Shown here in pieces: positions 8,708-17,896 of a stretch of 64,000 nucleotides of DNA (its first letter is position 1; the number at the start of each line of letters is the position of its first letter). Source of the stretch: Suilimivivens sp964402925. Its GTDB lineage: Bacteria > Bacillota > Clostridia > Lachnospirales > Lachnospiraceae. A program made the position numbers and the translations under genes. A model generated the notes under the pieces. That model searched no databases. It was not told the DNA's origin and saw only the letters and a list, made by a program, of their open reading frames with translations. The stretch spans positions 1-64,000 of the forward strand of contig CAYOED010000007.1 of NCBI GenBank assembly GCA_964402925.1, given 5' to 3'.

Positions 8708-9112
8708 TTACTTAATAACATGAATACGTGCCAGCGCTCTCTGCAGTGCGGTTTCCGCACGCAGGATATCCGTCTCCGGTGTCTTGCTGCGAAGCCTTTC
8801 TTCGGCCCGCTCTTTCGCTGCCTGTGCCCGGTTTACATCGATTTCTTCGGGCCACTCGATAATCTCCGCCAGAATCACCACTTCGTCCTGCAGAATCTCT
8901 GCAAAGCCGGCATGAAGGGCAGCTTCCTTTGTCCCCTCCGCCTCTGTGATGGTTAGGATGCCGGGATTTACAATTACCGTCATCGGCACATGTTTCTTGT
9001 AGATACCAATTTCTCCCTCAGTGGTATTAAATTCAACCATAGAAGCTGACCCTTCGTAAAACACACGGTCGGGAGTAATGATTTTTAATGTAAATAAGTT
9101 GTTGTCTGCCAT
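8708..9112 (-). CDS. atpC: F-type ATP synthase epsilon subunit
   Basis: This 134-residue subunit is the last gene of the ATP synthase operon, of normal length for the family. The N-terminal beta sandwich includes FTLKIITPDRVFYEGSASMVEFNTTEGEIGIYKKHVPM. The C-terminal helical hairpin ends KTPETDILRAETALQRALARIHV. Epsilon forms part of the central stalk with gamma and damps ATP hydrolysis. It follows atpD by 16 bp. Confidence 0.95.
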   Translation of the reverse strand: MADNNLFTLKIITPDRVFYEGSASMVEFNTTEGEIGIYKKHVPMTVIVNPGILTITEAEGTKEAALHAGFAEILQDEVVILAEIIEWPEEIDVNRAQAAKERAEERLRSKTPETDILRAETALQRALARIHVIK

Positions 9113-9128
9113 CTGCTTCCTCCCGTCA

Positions 9129-10538
9129 TTATTTCACGCGGGCAAGTACGTCATCAATACCTCCGGCATTTAAGAAATAGCTTTCAGGTATATCGTCATG
9201 CTTACCTTCCAGAATTTCCTTGAATCCGCGAATGGTTTCAGCGATTGGAACATATTTTCCTTCTAATCCGGTGAACTGTCCTGCCACGAAGAACGGCTGG
9301 GATAAGAATCTTTGTACCTTTCTTGCACGGGAAACTACCAGCTTATCGCTTTCTGACAATTCATCCATACCAAGGATTGCAATAATATCTTGTAATTCCT
9401 TATACTTCTGAAGGATTTCCTGAACACCTCTGGCTGTATTGTAGTGATCCTCACCAAGAATTCTGGGATCCAGGATTCTGGATGTGGACTCCAGAGGATC
9501 AACCGCAGGGTAAATACCAAGTTCTACGATAGATCTGGAAAGAACAGTAGTTGCATCCAGATGGGCGAAGGTTGTTGCCGGTGCCGGGTCTGTAAGGTCA
9601 TCCGCAGGCACATATACAGCCTGTACGGAAGTGATGGAACCGTTCTTTGTGGATGTGATACGCTCCTGCAAAGCGCCCATCTCTGTCTGCAGTGTAGGCT
9701 GATAACCTACCGCAGAGGGCATACGTCCAAGCAGAGCGGAAACCTCTGAACCTGCCTGTGTAAAACGGAAAATATTGTCAATGAAAAGAAGTACGTCCTT
9801 TCCGCCTTTGTCACGGAAATATTCCGCCATGGTAAGACCTGTAAGTCCGACTCTCATTCTTGCTCCGGGAGGCTCATTCATCTGACCGAAAACCATGGTG
9901 GTCTTGTCAATAACGCCTGACTCGATCATTTCATGATAAAGGTCATTTCCCTCTCTGGTTCTCTCGCCTACACCCGTAAATACGGAATAGCCGCCGTGCT
10001 CCGTTGCAATGTTTCTGATCAACTCCTGAATCAGGACAGTCTTTCCAACACCGGCGCCTCCAAACAGACCAATCTTACCGCCCTTCTGATAGGGGCAAAG
10101 AAGATCCACGACCTTGATACCTGTTTCCAAAAGTTCCTGCTGGGTTGACTGCTCTACGAATTCGGGGGCAGCTCTGTGTATCGGTTCATAAGCTACTCCT
10201 TCCGGCGCAGGCTTATTGTCAATGGGATTTCCCAAAACGTTGAACATACGTCCAAGTGTGTTCTCACCTACCGGAACACTGATGGGCGCGCCGGTTGCAA
10301 TTGCCTCCATGCCTCTTACCAGTCCGTCGGTAGAACCCATGGCAATACATCTGACCGTATCATCACCCAGATGCTGCGCCACCTCAACAACAAGCTCACC
10401 ATTATCTTTTAAAGGAATCTTGATTGCTTCGTTGATTTCAGGCAGCCTGCCGTCTGTGAATTTGATATCCAGAACGGCACTGATAATCTGTGTAATTTTT
10501 CCCGAGCAGTTTTTCTTGCTCGTATTTATATCTGCCAT
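9129..10538 (-). CDS. atpD: F-type ATP synthase beta subunit
   Basis: This 469-residue catalytic subunit contains the P-loop GGAGVGKT and the Walker B strand VLLFIDNIFRFTQAGSEVSALLGR. It also has the GERTREGNDLYHEM signature carrying the catalytic Glu, and the DELSE motif (DELSESDK) near the C-terminus. It forms the alternating hexamer with AtpA and makes ATP on the cytoplasmic side of the membrane. Length and motifs are normal. Confidence 0.97.
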   Translation of the reverse strand: MADINTSKKNCSGKITQIISAVLDIKFTDGRLPEINEAIKIPLKDNGELVVEVAQHLGDDTVRCIAMGSTDGLVRGMEAIATGAPISVPVGENTLGRMFNVLGNPIDNKPAPEGVAYEPIHRAAPEFVEQSTQQELLETGIKVVDLLCPYQKGGKIGLFGGAGVGKTVLIQELIRNIATEHGGYSVFTGVGERTREGNDLYHEMIESGVIDKTTMVFGQMNEPPGARMRVGLTGLTMAEYFRDKGGKDVLLFIDNIFRFTQAGSEVSALLGRMPSAVGYQPTLQTEMGALQERITSTKNGSITSVQAVYVPADDLTDPAPATTFAHLDATTVLSRSIVELGIYPAVDPLESTSRILDPRILGEDHYNTARGVQEILQKYKELQDIIAILGMDELSESDKLVVSRARKVQRFLSQPFFVAGQFTGLEGKYVPIAETIRGFKEILEGKHDDIPESYFLNAGGIDDVLARVK

Positions 10539-10617
10539 TTCTCCTCCATTCCTGCCCGGCAGTTAAAACATACCGGACCATGTTTCTTTCCTTATAATTC
10601 TGCTGTCTTAAAGCTTA

Positions 10618-11493
10618 CTACGAGATTGCATTGGCACCTGCAATGATCTCTGTCAGTTCCTGCGTAATGGAGCCCTGACGTGCTCTGTTGTACAGCAGTG
10701 TCAAATGATCTATCATTTCTTCTGCATTGCTGGTAGCGGAATCCATCGCCTGCATTCTGGCTCCGTTTTCACTGGCTACCGCTTCGACCATGCCGCCATA
10801 AATCAGGCTGGTTATATATTTGGGTATGAGCAGATTCAAAGCTTCCTCATCCTCCGGCTCGAAATTCATCAGCGCTTTATCCTCGCCTGCTGCTTCCTCA
10901 GCCTCCCCCGGCATTTTTCCTTCCTCATTTACTTCCACAGGAAGGAGCTTAAGGAGCGTCGGAACATGTACAACCGTATTCTTAAATGCGGTATAGGCAA
11001 GATAAATCTCACTGATTTCACCTTTGGCAAAAGCTTCAAGCACCTCTTTTCCGATTGCCATTGCATCCGCATAAACAGGCTCTTCAATCATGTCTGAATA
11101 ATCAGCCTTGATCTCATACTGCCTTTGCAGTGCATCCTTACCCTTTTTCCCAACTGCATAGATTGCCAGGTCTTCTTCTGCCAGTTCGCCTCTTGTAATC
11201 AGTTTGATTACATTAGAGTTATAGCCTCCTGCCAGTCCTCTGTTGGATGTGATCACGATTACTGCCTTTTTGCCTGACGCACCGGATTTTAAATACTTAT
11301 GATCCAGATTCTTTGTCCTTTGCAAAATGGAATTCACCGTCTCATACATACAGCGAAAATAATTTCCTGATTTCTCTGCATTTTGTTTTGCTCTCTGCAG
11401 CTTAACAGTGGAAACAAGCTTCATGGCCTTGGTAATCTGCTGGGTGCTCTGGATACTGCCCTTACGCCTTTTTATGTCACGCATTGAAGCCAT
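10618..11493 (-). CDS. atpG: F-type ATP synthase gamma subunit
   Basis: The 291-residue rotor subunit begins MASMRDIKRRKGSIQSTQQITKAMKLVSTVKLQRAK and ends TLLYNRARQGSITQELTEIIAGANAI, the conserved terminal coiled-coil helices. A ~20-residue acidic insert (GEAEEAAGEDKALMNFEPEDEE) sits around residues 200-220, where many gamma subunits have a variable loop. It turns inside the AtpA/AtpD hexamer and joins epsilon to the c-ring. Confidence 0.95.
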   Translation of the reverse strand: MASMRDIKRRKGSIQSTQQITKAMKLVSTVKLQRAKQNAEKSGNYFRCMYETVNSILQRTKNLDHKYLKSGASGKKAVIVITSNRGLAGGYNSNVIKLITRGELAEEDLAIYAVGKKGKDALQRQYEIKADYSDMIEEPVYADAMAIGKEVLEAFAKGEISEIYLAYTAFKNTVVHVPTLLKLLPVEVNEEGKMPGEAEEAAGEDKALMNFEPEDEEALNLLIPKYITSLIYGGMVEAVASENGARMQAMDSATSNAEEMIDHLTLLYNRARQGSITQELTEIIAGANAIS

Positions 11494-11521
11494 ACTATCA
11501 CCTTATCCTTATCTTTTCCTA

Positions 11522-13030
11522 TTATTTTAAAAATGCTGCTTTGAACTCTTCGATTGCTTTCTTTAAGGTTTCTTCCGTGGTATCAGAAATCACCTTTTCA
11601 TCTGCAATAGCAGTGGGAACCTGAGGATATCTGGTATCAAGGAATTCAAAGAACTCTTCCTCGAATCTGGTAATGTCCGCAGTGGGAACATCCAGCAGAT
11701 ACTTATTGGTAACCGCATAAATAATGATGACCTGATACTGTACCGGCATCGGTTTATACTGCGGCTGCTTCAAAACTTCTTTGATTCTCTCACCTTGTGC
11801 CAGCTTTTCCTTGGTATCAGCATCCAATTCTGAGCCGAACTGGGAAAAGGCTGCCAGTTCTCTATACTGTGCCAGCTCAACACGGATAGGCGCAGCGATC
11901 TTTTTCATTGCCTTGATCTGCGCAGCGCCGCCTACACGGGATACAGACAGACCTGCATTGACCGCAGGGCGGAATCCTGAGTTGAACATTTCAGTTTCCA
12001 GATAAATCTGACCATCTGTGATGGAAATAACATTGGTGGGAATATAAGCAGATACATCACCTGCCTGAGTCTCAATAATAGGAAGAGCAGTCAGGGAACC
12101 TCCGCCGTATTCCTCGCTCATTCTTGCCGCACGCTCAAGAAGTCTTGAGTGCAGATAGAATACGTCGCCCGGGTATGCCTCACGTCCGGGGGGACGCTTT
12201 AAGAGCAGGGAGAGTGTACGGTATGCAGCTGCATGCTTACTTAAGTCATCATAAACTACAAGTACATCCTGTCCGTTTTCCATCCATTCTTCACCGATCG
12301 CACAGCCTGAGTAAGGGGCGATATACTGCAACGGTGCCAATTCGCTGGCAGTTGCCGCTACAACTGTGGTGTAAGCCATAGCGCCTGACTCTTCCAATGT
12401 GTTGACAATGGATGCTACTGTGGATGCCTTCTGTCCGATGGCAACATAAATACATTTTACACCCTGTCCTTTTTGATTAATAATGGTATCGATGGCAATT
12501 GCAGTCTTACCTGTCTGCCTGTCACCGATGATAAGTTCACGCTGTCCTCTTCCGATAGGCACCATGGAGTCAATTGCCTTGATACCTGTCTGCAGCGGTG
12601 TATCCACTGATTTTCTGGTGATAACACCAGATGCAACTCTTTCGATCTTACGATATTTATCTGTCGCAATAGGGCCCTTTCCGTCAATGGGCTGCCCAAG
12701 AGCATTGACTACACGTCCTGACATGGCATCGCCTACAGGAACCTCAACAACACGGCCGGTTGTTTTTACCGTATCGCCTTCGTTGATGTTCTTCTGGCTT
12801 CCAAGAAGCACGGCACCTACATTATCCTCTTCCAGGTTCAGTACCATTCCATATACTTCTCCGGGGAATTCCAGAAGTTCTCCCTGCATTGCGTTTTCCA
12901 GACCATGTACACGGGCAATACCGTCGGCAACCTGAATAACTGTACCGACTTCTGAAACTTCAAGCTCTGAAGCATATCTTTTAATCTGCTCTTTAATAAC
13001 AGAACTGATTTCTTCCGGTCTTAAATTCAT
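11522..13030 (-). CDS. atpA: F-type ATP synthase alpha subunit
   Basis: This 502-residue non-catalytic nucleotide-binding subunit has the P-loop GDRQTGKTAIAIDTIINQ, the VYDDLSKHA strand and the PGREAYPGDVFYLHSRLLERAA signature. It has the normal length, with the N-terminus MNLRPEEISSVIKEQI typical of Firmicutes. It pairs with AtpD in the F1 head and contacts the AtpH/AtpF stator. Confidence 0.97.
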   Translation of the reverse strand: MNLRPEEISSVIKEQIKRYASELEVSEVGTVIQVADGIARVHGLENAMQGELLEFPGEVYGMVLNLEEDNVGAVLLGSQKNINEGDTVKTTGRVVEVPVGDAMSGRVVNALGQPIDGKGPIATDKYRKIERVASGVITRKSVDTPLQTGIKAIDSMVPIGRGQRELIIGDRQTGKTAIAIDTIINQKGQGVKCIYVAIGQKASTVASIVNTLEESGAMAYTTVVAATASELAPLQYIAPYSGCAIGEEWMENGQDVLVVYDDLSKHAAAYRTLSLLLKRPPGREAYPGDVFYLHSRLLERAARMSEEYGGGSLTALPIIETQAGDVSAYIPTNVISITDGQIYLETEMFNSGFRPAVNAGLSVSRVGGAAQIKAMKKIAAPIRVELAQYRELAAFSQFGSELDADTKEKLAQGERIKEVLKQPQYKPMPVQYQVIIIYAVTNKYLLDVPTADITRFEEEFFEFLDTRYPQVPTAIADEKVISDTTEETLKKAIEEFKAAFLK

Positions 13031-13059
13031 GGTTCTTACGCACCTTTCTTTTAAAGTTA

Positions 13060-13605
13060 CTAGATTTGTGTTTTAAGCAGCTCCCGCTGTAACTCAAACA
13101 ACTTACTTTTCACACTGCTGTCCACTACACGGTCACCAATACGGATGACCATACCGCCTATCAGATCTTCATCCACCTGATAATGCATCTCCATCTTTTT
13201 AAAAGATGTTGTAGTCAGCAGCTTTCCTTCTATTTCTTTCTTTTTCGCTTCACTTAAATGAAATGCTGTGGTCACATAGGCAATGCCTATTCCCTTAAGA
13301 GCTTTGACCTCATCAATAAAGTAATCCAGAATGGCATCAATCTCACCATATCTGTCCTTACTTACGACAAGGTATAAAAATCCAAGCAGCTCCTTTGAAA
13401 TACGGTTCTCAAAAACCTCCTCAAGAACCTTAAGCTTTTCTTCCTTCAGCACCTTGGGATGATTCATAAGTCTTCCGAAATCCGGATTTTCTATAAGCAG
13501 CGTCTTTAACTGCGTGATTTCCTCCAGAAATTCGTCTTCCTTCTTTTCTTCCACAGCCAGTTCAAACAAAGCTTCTCCATATGTCGCGCCAACTAGCTTT
13601 GCCAT
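13060..13605 (-). CDS. atpH: F-type ATP synthase delta subunit
   Basis: This 181-residue stator subunit (OSCP) has the N-terminal helical domain ATYGEALFELAVEEKK and the C-terminal strand VDEDLIGGMVIRIGDRVVDSSVKSKLFELQREL, both diagnostic. Its start overlaps the end of atpF by 13 bp, suggesting translational coupling. It links the peripheral stalk to the top of the F1 head. Confidence 0.95.
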   Translation of the reverse strand: MAKLVGATYGEALFELAVEEKKEDEFLEEITQLKTLLIENPDFGRLMNHPKVLKEEKLKVLEEVFENRISKELLGFLYLVVSKDRYGEIDAILDYFIDEVKALKGIGIAYVTTAFHLSEAKKKEIEGKLLTTTSFKKMEMHYQVDEDLIGGMVIRIGDRVVDSSVKSKLFELQRELLKTQI

Positions 13606-14111
13606 GTGCTCTCACCTATTTCCTTTAACGTTTCATTTACCAGGCTTTCCTGTATGGTTGTATCGATAGATGCCTTCACTACCTTACCGGCAATCATGGA
13701 CGCAAGCACTACCATTTCGCGCTTCACATCATCTGCTGCCTTCTGCTTCTCAAGCTCGGCTTCCACCTTGGCTCTGTCAATGATCCTTGCCGCCTCTTCT
13801 TTTGCCTCAGCAACAATCTTATTTTCATTATCCAGCGCCCGCTTTCTGGCATCACTCAGAATCTCTTCAGCTTCTTTGTTAATGTTCTTAAGCTTTTCTT
13901 CATACTGAAGCTTTAATAAAGATGCGTCTTCCTTATCCTTAGCTGCACTGTCCAGTTCATCCTTAATCTTTGCCCGTCTCTTCGCCAGCATCTCCCTTGC
14001 AGGATTAAACAGAAAATAAGACGCCACCAAAAACAACACAAAAATCGCAATGATCATAAGCACCGCATCCGAAAGCAGCTGCAGGTCAAGATCAAACAAT
14101 CTCGGTTCCAT
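13593..14111 (-). CDS. atpF: F-type ATP synthase b subunit
   Basis: The b subunit has one N-terminal transmembrane helix (LLSDAVLMIIAIFVLFLVASYFLFNP) and a long charged amphipathic helix rich in Glu, Lys and Ala that forms the peripheral stalk. I start it at 14111, giving 172 residues, because AAAGGAGGT lies just upstream. The longer open frame to 14180 begins with residues unlike the family. It is followed by atpH with overlap. Confidence 0.93.
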   Translation of the reverse strand: MEPRLFDLDLQLLSDAVLMIIAIFVLFLVASYFLFNPAREMLAKRRAKIKDELDSAAKDKEDASLLKLQYEEKLKNINKEAEEILSDARKRALDNENKIVAEAKEEAARIIDRAKVEAELEKQKAADDVKREMVVLASMIAGKVVKASIDTTIQESLVNETLKEIGESTWQS

Positions 14112-14249
14112 CCGTAAACCTCCTTTCCTCATATCATTTTCGCTACTCCGACATCCTCGAAAAATGTCTCCCAGAGACATTTTTCCCGAGAAAACTGTAG
14201 CTTTTCTTAGGCGGCGTCTTCTGACGCCTTAGAAAAACTCTTTCTCGTG

Positions 14250-14513
14250 CTATTGAGCAGCTCCCATAAGAGGTCTTACGAATAACAGCAAGATTGCTAC
14301 CAACAGACCATACAGACCGGTTGTCTCTGCAACGGCCTGACCAAGTAACATGGTAGAAGTAATATCTGACTTAGCGCCGGGGTTTCTTCCTACTGCTGCT
14401 GCCGCATGTCCTGCTGCAATACCCTGTCCTACACCAGGTCCGATACCGGCGATAACCGCCAGACCTGCACCGATTGCTGAACAACCTAAAATAAAGTTAC
14501 CATTAAAATCCAT
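14250..14513 (-). CDS. atpE: F-type ATP synthase c subunit, Na+-type ligand set
   Basis: This 87-residue two-helix ring subunit has a polar loop, GRNPGAK. The ion-binding residues are Q30 (GPGVGQG), E63, T64, T65 and Y68 (AVAETTGLYG). These align, with a two-residue offset, to the Na+ ligand set known from the Ilyobacter tartaricus c-ring (Gln32, Glu65, Ser66, Thr67, Tyr70), with Thr for Ser66 as in Acetobacterium. This suggests Na+ coupling, which is an inference from residues alone. Confidence 0.93.
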   Translation of the reverse strand: MDFNGNFILGCSAIGAGLAVIAGIGPGVGQGIAAGHAAAAVGRNPGAKSDITSTMLLGQAVAETTGLYGLLVAILLLFVRPLMGAAQ

Positions 14514-14573
14514 TTTTGTTTCCTCCTTATGCTTTTTGCATGAAAAATTTTATTAAATATTTGATTTAAATCC

Positions 14574-15296
14574 CTATCCTTCTGTACTGCATGCATCTGT
14601 GATATAAGTCATCGTGAGCATACAGAATACATAGGTCTGGATTGCGCCTGAAAACAGGTCGAAGTATACATGAAGCGCTGCCGGCCATATGATGGCAAAC
14701 TTGCTCAGCAGTGCATAAATGAGCGCCATGATTGCTGTTCCTGACAAGATATTTGCAAACAGACGCAGCGAGAGCGAAATCGGCACTGCCAAGTCGCTCA
14801 CGATATTGATTGGCGCCCAGATTGGCCATGGACTGCACAATCCCTTCAGCACGCCGGATACCTTTTGGTATTTAAACTTATTAAAGTGAATCAATGTAAA
14901 TGTAATAATACCAAGCGCAAAGGTCACTCCATAGTCTGCTGTCGGAGGGCGAAGCCCTAAAAGTCCGGAAATATTGCTGACCAGAATGAAAATAAAAATC
15001 GTTCCGATATAATTCCGGAATCTGACCGCCTGACCGCCCATTACACCGCTGATCATCCCATCTAACATCTCCACTATCATTTCCACCACATTTTGAAATC
15101 CCGAAGGCACTTCGGTGGCATGCTTAATTGCCCGGTTTGCGGCAATGCAGAATCCGATGATAATCAACATAACAATCAAGACGCATACATGCGTTGTCGT
15201 GATCCATACCTGCTGACCAAACAATTCATAGGAAAAGACCCCGTGAATCATAAAGTCGACTTCAGCACTTCCAGATAACAGAATTCCTTGTCCCAT
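14574..15296 (-). CDS. atpB: F-type ATP synthase a subunit
   Basis: The 240-residue stator channel subunit has five to six membrane helices. The conserved helix SDLAVPISLSLRLFANILSGTAIMALIY carries the essential Arg that faces the c-ring carboxylate. A perfect AAGGAGGTG site precedes the ATG. It follows the atpI-like gene by 12 bp. Confidence 0.95.
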   Translation of the reverse strand: MGQGILLSGSAEVDFMIHGVFSYELFGQQVWITTTHVCVLIVMLIIIGFCIAANRAIKHATEVPSGFQNVVEMIVEMLDGMISGVMGGQAVRFRNYIGTIFIFILVSNISGLLGLRPPTADYGVTFALGIITFTLIHFNKFKYQKVSGVLKGLCSPWPIWAPINIVSDLAVPISLSLRLFANILSGTAIMALIYALLSKFAIIWPAALHVYFDLFSGAIQTYVFCMLTMTYITDACSTEG

Positions 15297-15308
15297 ATCT
15301 TCACCTCC

Positions 15309-15755
15309 TTACCTATCCTGCCCTCCGGCAGGTTCTTCTATCAGCGGGGGAAGAATTTCTTCCCCATAAATAATTGTACTGATCTTTTTGGTAATAAAAT
15401 GCATATAAGCAGACGCCTTCAATCCCATAATACCTAAAAACGCGGAGAGAGGATTGCCAATCCCGCTTATTGCGATCGCTGCAAGCGCCGCTGTAATCAA
15501 CAGATACCGGAATATCGTATGGGCGCTCATAGATTTAACGGCTGACTTTTCAGGAAGCGCAAGCGCTTTTTCCAGGGACCACCACATATGAAATGCACTC
15601 AGCGCCGCTATCAGTATCCCCAGCCAGAGTCCGCAGCTGTATCCTGCCTTATCGTTCGCCAGAAAGACAAAAATCTGGCACACTGCACCAAATATAATGA
15701 TACCTGTCTCAAGTTCAAACAGAGTCCTGTTTATGTTGGTGATTTTTTCTTTCAT
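15309..15755 (-). CDS. AtpI-like ATP synthase accessory membrane protein
   Basis: The protein has four hydrophobic segments and a short acidic tail (LPPLIEEPAGGQDR), in the position and size of the subunit I accessory protein that assists c-ring assembly and Mg2+ or Na+ supply. I start it at 15755 (148 residues) because GGGGAG lies seven bases upstream; the open frame to 15866 runs into the atpZ coding sequence. It overlaps atpZ by about 40 bp. Sequence similarity in this family is weak, so the name rests partly on position. Confidence 0.65.
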   Translation of the reverse strand: MKEKITNINRTLFELETGIIIFGAVCQIFVFLANDKAGYSCGLWLGILIAALSAFHMWWSLEKALALPEKSAVKSMSAHTIFRYLLITAALAAIAISGIGNPLSAFLGIMGLKASAYMHFITKKISTIIYGEEILPPLIEEPAGGQDR

Positions 15756-16020
15756 TTGATTCTCCCCTGTTTCTTCTGCTCTTATGAAGGTAGGCTGACT
15801 GCTCACTGTCATCTGCATAAATCCCTCTGGCAAATCGATATACATTATATCCTCCTGCCACAGCACCTACAAAAAACAATATCACTACAAGAAAGTTCGT
15901 CCCCAGCTTCCCATCAAGGAACATTCCCAGAAAAGAACAAATAAAAACAGGGACCAACATGTTAATTCCGAACTGTCCAATCATCGTTAATGCCTGATAA
16001 ACCTTTCGATTAAACTTCAC
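15715..16020 (-). CDS. atpZ: AtpZ/AtpI family protein, first gene of the ATP synthase operon
   Basis: This is a 101-residue protein with two membrane helices. Segments such as IGQFGINMLVPVFICSFLGMFLDGKLG and FFVGAVAGGYNVYRFARG match the AtpZ group, placed first in many Firmicute atp operons. AtpZ with AtpI is thought to help ion supply and assembly. The tail after residue 70 is charged and probably cytoplasmic. Confidence 0.8.
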   Translation of the reverse strand: MKFNRKVYQALTMIGQFGINMLVPVFICSFLGMFLDGKLGTNFLVVILFFVGAVAGGYNVYRFARGIYADDSEQSAYLHKSRRNRGESNERKNHQHKQDSV

Positions 16021-16070
16021 ATGCCTCGCCCTTTCAAAGTGCCTTTTCTACTGCCTGCACTTACTTATTG

Positions 16071-16099
16071 ATTATACCTATTTTTTCTATTTCTGTCTA
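16071..16099 (-). promoter_or_regulatory. promoter of the ATP synthase operon
   Basis: On the minus strand, TAGACA (16094-16099) is followed by exactly 17 bases and TATAAT (16071-16076). Transcription would start near 16064, leaving a ~45-nt leader before atpZ. No second strong promoter was noticed inside the operon. Confidence 0.75.
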
Positions 16100-16229
16100 G
16101 GAATAATGAAAAATTAATCATGAAATCTGCCACAAAATCGTTTTCTGCAAGATTTGGCAAATCCGTTGACTTTCCCCTAAATTAATAGTAGTATTTTTTT
16201 AAATAGATTATTACTGTTTTGGAGGTTTT

Positions 16230-16697
16230 ATGGCAAATCCCATTTTGTACCGCAGGCGAATTATACCGGAAGAATGCATACTTCTCAAGGATGACATCAT
16301 CCTCTCCTGTGACGAAGACCATATCGTCACCTCTTGGCATGCCCTGCATCCCAAAAAGGATCTTCACCATGGCAGTTCCTGTTACTTCCTGAAAGAAGGC
16401 TTCAAAGTAAGCAAGTTCTGCAGGGAAAACGGAGACTTGCTGTACTGGTACTGCGACATTGTGGATTTTGATTTTCATTCCTCCGACAACAGCCTGATTG
16501 TGACAGATCTCCTTGCTGATGTGATCGTTTATCCTGACGGCTTCGTAAAAGTCGTGGATTTAGACGAACTGATCACCGCTCTGGACACTCGTTCTATAGG
16601 CTTAGACACTTTAAAATCAAGCCTCTTACGGCTTGACCGATTGCTGACAATTATATACTCCGGCAACTTCGATTCCCTCAAAAAGTTTATCAACTAA
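16230..16697 (+). CDS. DUF402 domain protein
   Basis: This 155-residue soluble protein has the DUF402 core: GDLLYWYCDIVDFDFHSSDNSLIVTDLLADVIVYPDGFVKVVDLDEL, with the closely spaced Asp residues that bind metal in this fold. Related proteins include nucleoside di- and triphosphate phosphatases and FomD-type hydrolases that use divalent cations, so a phosphoester hydrolase is the likely role. TGGAGG lies shortly before the ATG. It is divergent from the ATP synthase operon and its stop lies 2 bp from the convergent SleB-type gene. Confidence 0.75.
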   Translation: MANPILYRRRIIPEECILLKDDIILSCDEDHIVTSWHALHPKKDLHHGSSCYFLKEGFKVSKFCRENGDLLYWYCDIVDFDFHSSDNSLIVTDLLADVIVYPDGFVKVVDLDELITALDTRSIGLDTLKSSLLRLDRLLTIIYSGNFDSLKKFIN

Positions 16698-16699
16698 AT

Positions 16700-17866
16700 T
16701 TAATAGAAGATATGTCCGCCAATCTGGGTTCCTGTAAGTCCCTCAATCGGTGTCCTGAAGAACAGGCAGCTTCCCACCGTGGTCTGACCTGCCATAGCCG
16801 CATCTGCTGCTCTATAGCAGGCATCTGTGGCATGATTCTCCGCCAGAGCAAGAGCGAGACGTCCGCTTGCGACCGGAGAGAACTGCTTATTCTGATAGAT
16901 AACTCCCACTACTGTATCCGGGAACACAGAACTCATGACACGATTCATAACCACTGCTCCCACTGCAACCTGTCCTTCATAAGGCTGATTACCCGCTTCG
17001 CAGTAAATTAAGTTTGCCAACAAGTATCGATCTCCTTCAGCAAATGAAATCTCCGAAATATCTCTCCATGCAGACTGTGCCGCCAGTGCAGAAAGCCTTC
17101 TTTCTTCTGCCAGCTGTGCCTGGAGATTTGCAAGATCGTTCTTCTGTGCTTCAAGCTCCTTTTCATACTCCAGCATTTCCGCTTCTGTCCGTGAAATTTC
17201 ATTCTGATTGCTGGAGATCTTACCGGATGTCTGGTTTACCAGCCCTGCAACATGATTTTGCTCCTGTTCCACCTGATCCCGCAGTTCATCCAATTCTTCT
17301 TTTTCTCTTACAAGCTGCGCTTCCTTCTCCTCAATCCCCTGTCTTGTTTCTTTATACTTGTCAAGCTGCTTCCGATCATATGCCGAAAGCTGCTCAATAT
17401 AATCATTACGGTTTAAAAAATCCGCAAAACTTGCTGAGCCGAAAAGCATTTCTAACATAACGAAGTCTCTTTTTTCATACATGAACTGCACCCGCTTTTT
17501 CATTGCGGCATATTGTTCTTCCTCTACCTTTCTTGCTTCCTCCAGCTCTTTTTCCGTAGTTTCGATCTCTTCATTCTTGACTTCGATTTTCTCTTCAAGT
17601 TCTGCAAGATTATTGCTGACAGTGGTTAAATCTGCATTCAGCTTGTTAAGCTGCCCTTTAAGACCTTCTGCGGTTGCATTCAGACCTTCCAGTTCATCCT
17701 TCTTCTCGTTTATTTCATTTTCGGTCTGTTCTTTCTCTTCGTTTTTCTTATTGATTTCCTCTTCCAGCTCCGATATCTTATCAGCATATACAGTTATGGG
17801 AAAAGCACATACCAAAAGAACTGTCGCCATTAACACAGCAATACTTTTTTTCTTTACCCTTCTCAT
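16700..17866 (-). CDS. coiled-coil cell wall hydrolase with SleB-type domain
   Basis: A signal peptide (MRRVKKKSIAVLMATVLLVCAFPITVYA) is followed by about 220 residues of coiled coil rich in Glu and Lys, as in PcsB/CwlO-type hydrolases. The last ~115 residues are a Hydrolase_2 (SleB) domain: YLLANLIYCEAGNQPYEGQVAVGAVVMNRV with the catalytic Glu, then QFSPVASGRL and a C-terminal GGHIFY. SleB domains are lytic transglycosylases acting on peptidoglycan, best known in spore germination. The coiled coil suggests control by a membrane partner during growth or division. It is followed by rpiB in the same direction. Confidence 0.85.
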   Translation of the reverse strand: MRRVKKKSIAVLMATVLLVCAFPITVYADKISELEEEINKKNEEKEQTENEINEKKDELEGLNATAEGLKGQLNKLNADLTTVSNNLAELEEKIEVKNEEIETTEKELEEARKVEEEQYAAMKKRVQFMYEKRDFVMLEMLFGSASFADFLNRNDYIEQLSAYDRKQLDKYKETRQGIEEKEAQLVREKEELDELRDQVEQEQNHVAGLVNQTSGKISSNQNEISRTEAEMLEYEKELEAQKNDLANLQAQLAEERRLSALAAQSAWRDISEISFAEGDRYLLANLIYCEAGNQPYEGQVAVGAVVMNRVMSSVFPDTVVGVIYQNKQFSPVASGRLALALAENHATDACYRAADAAMAGQTTVGSCLFFRTPIEGLTGTQIGGHIFY

Positions 17867-17896
17867 TTCCTTTACCTGCCCTCATCCTCCATCGTT

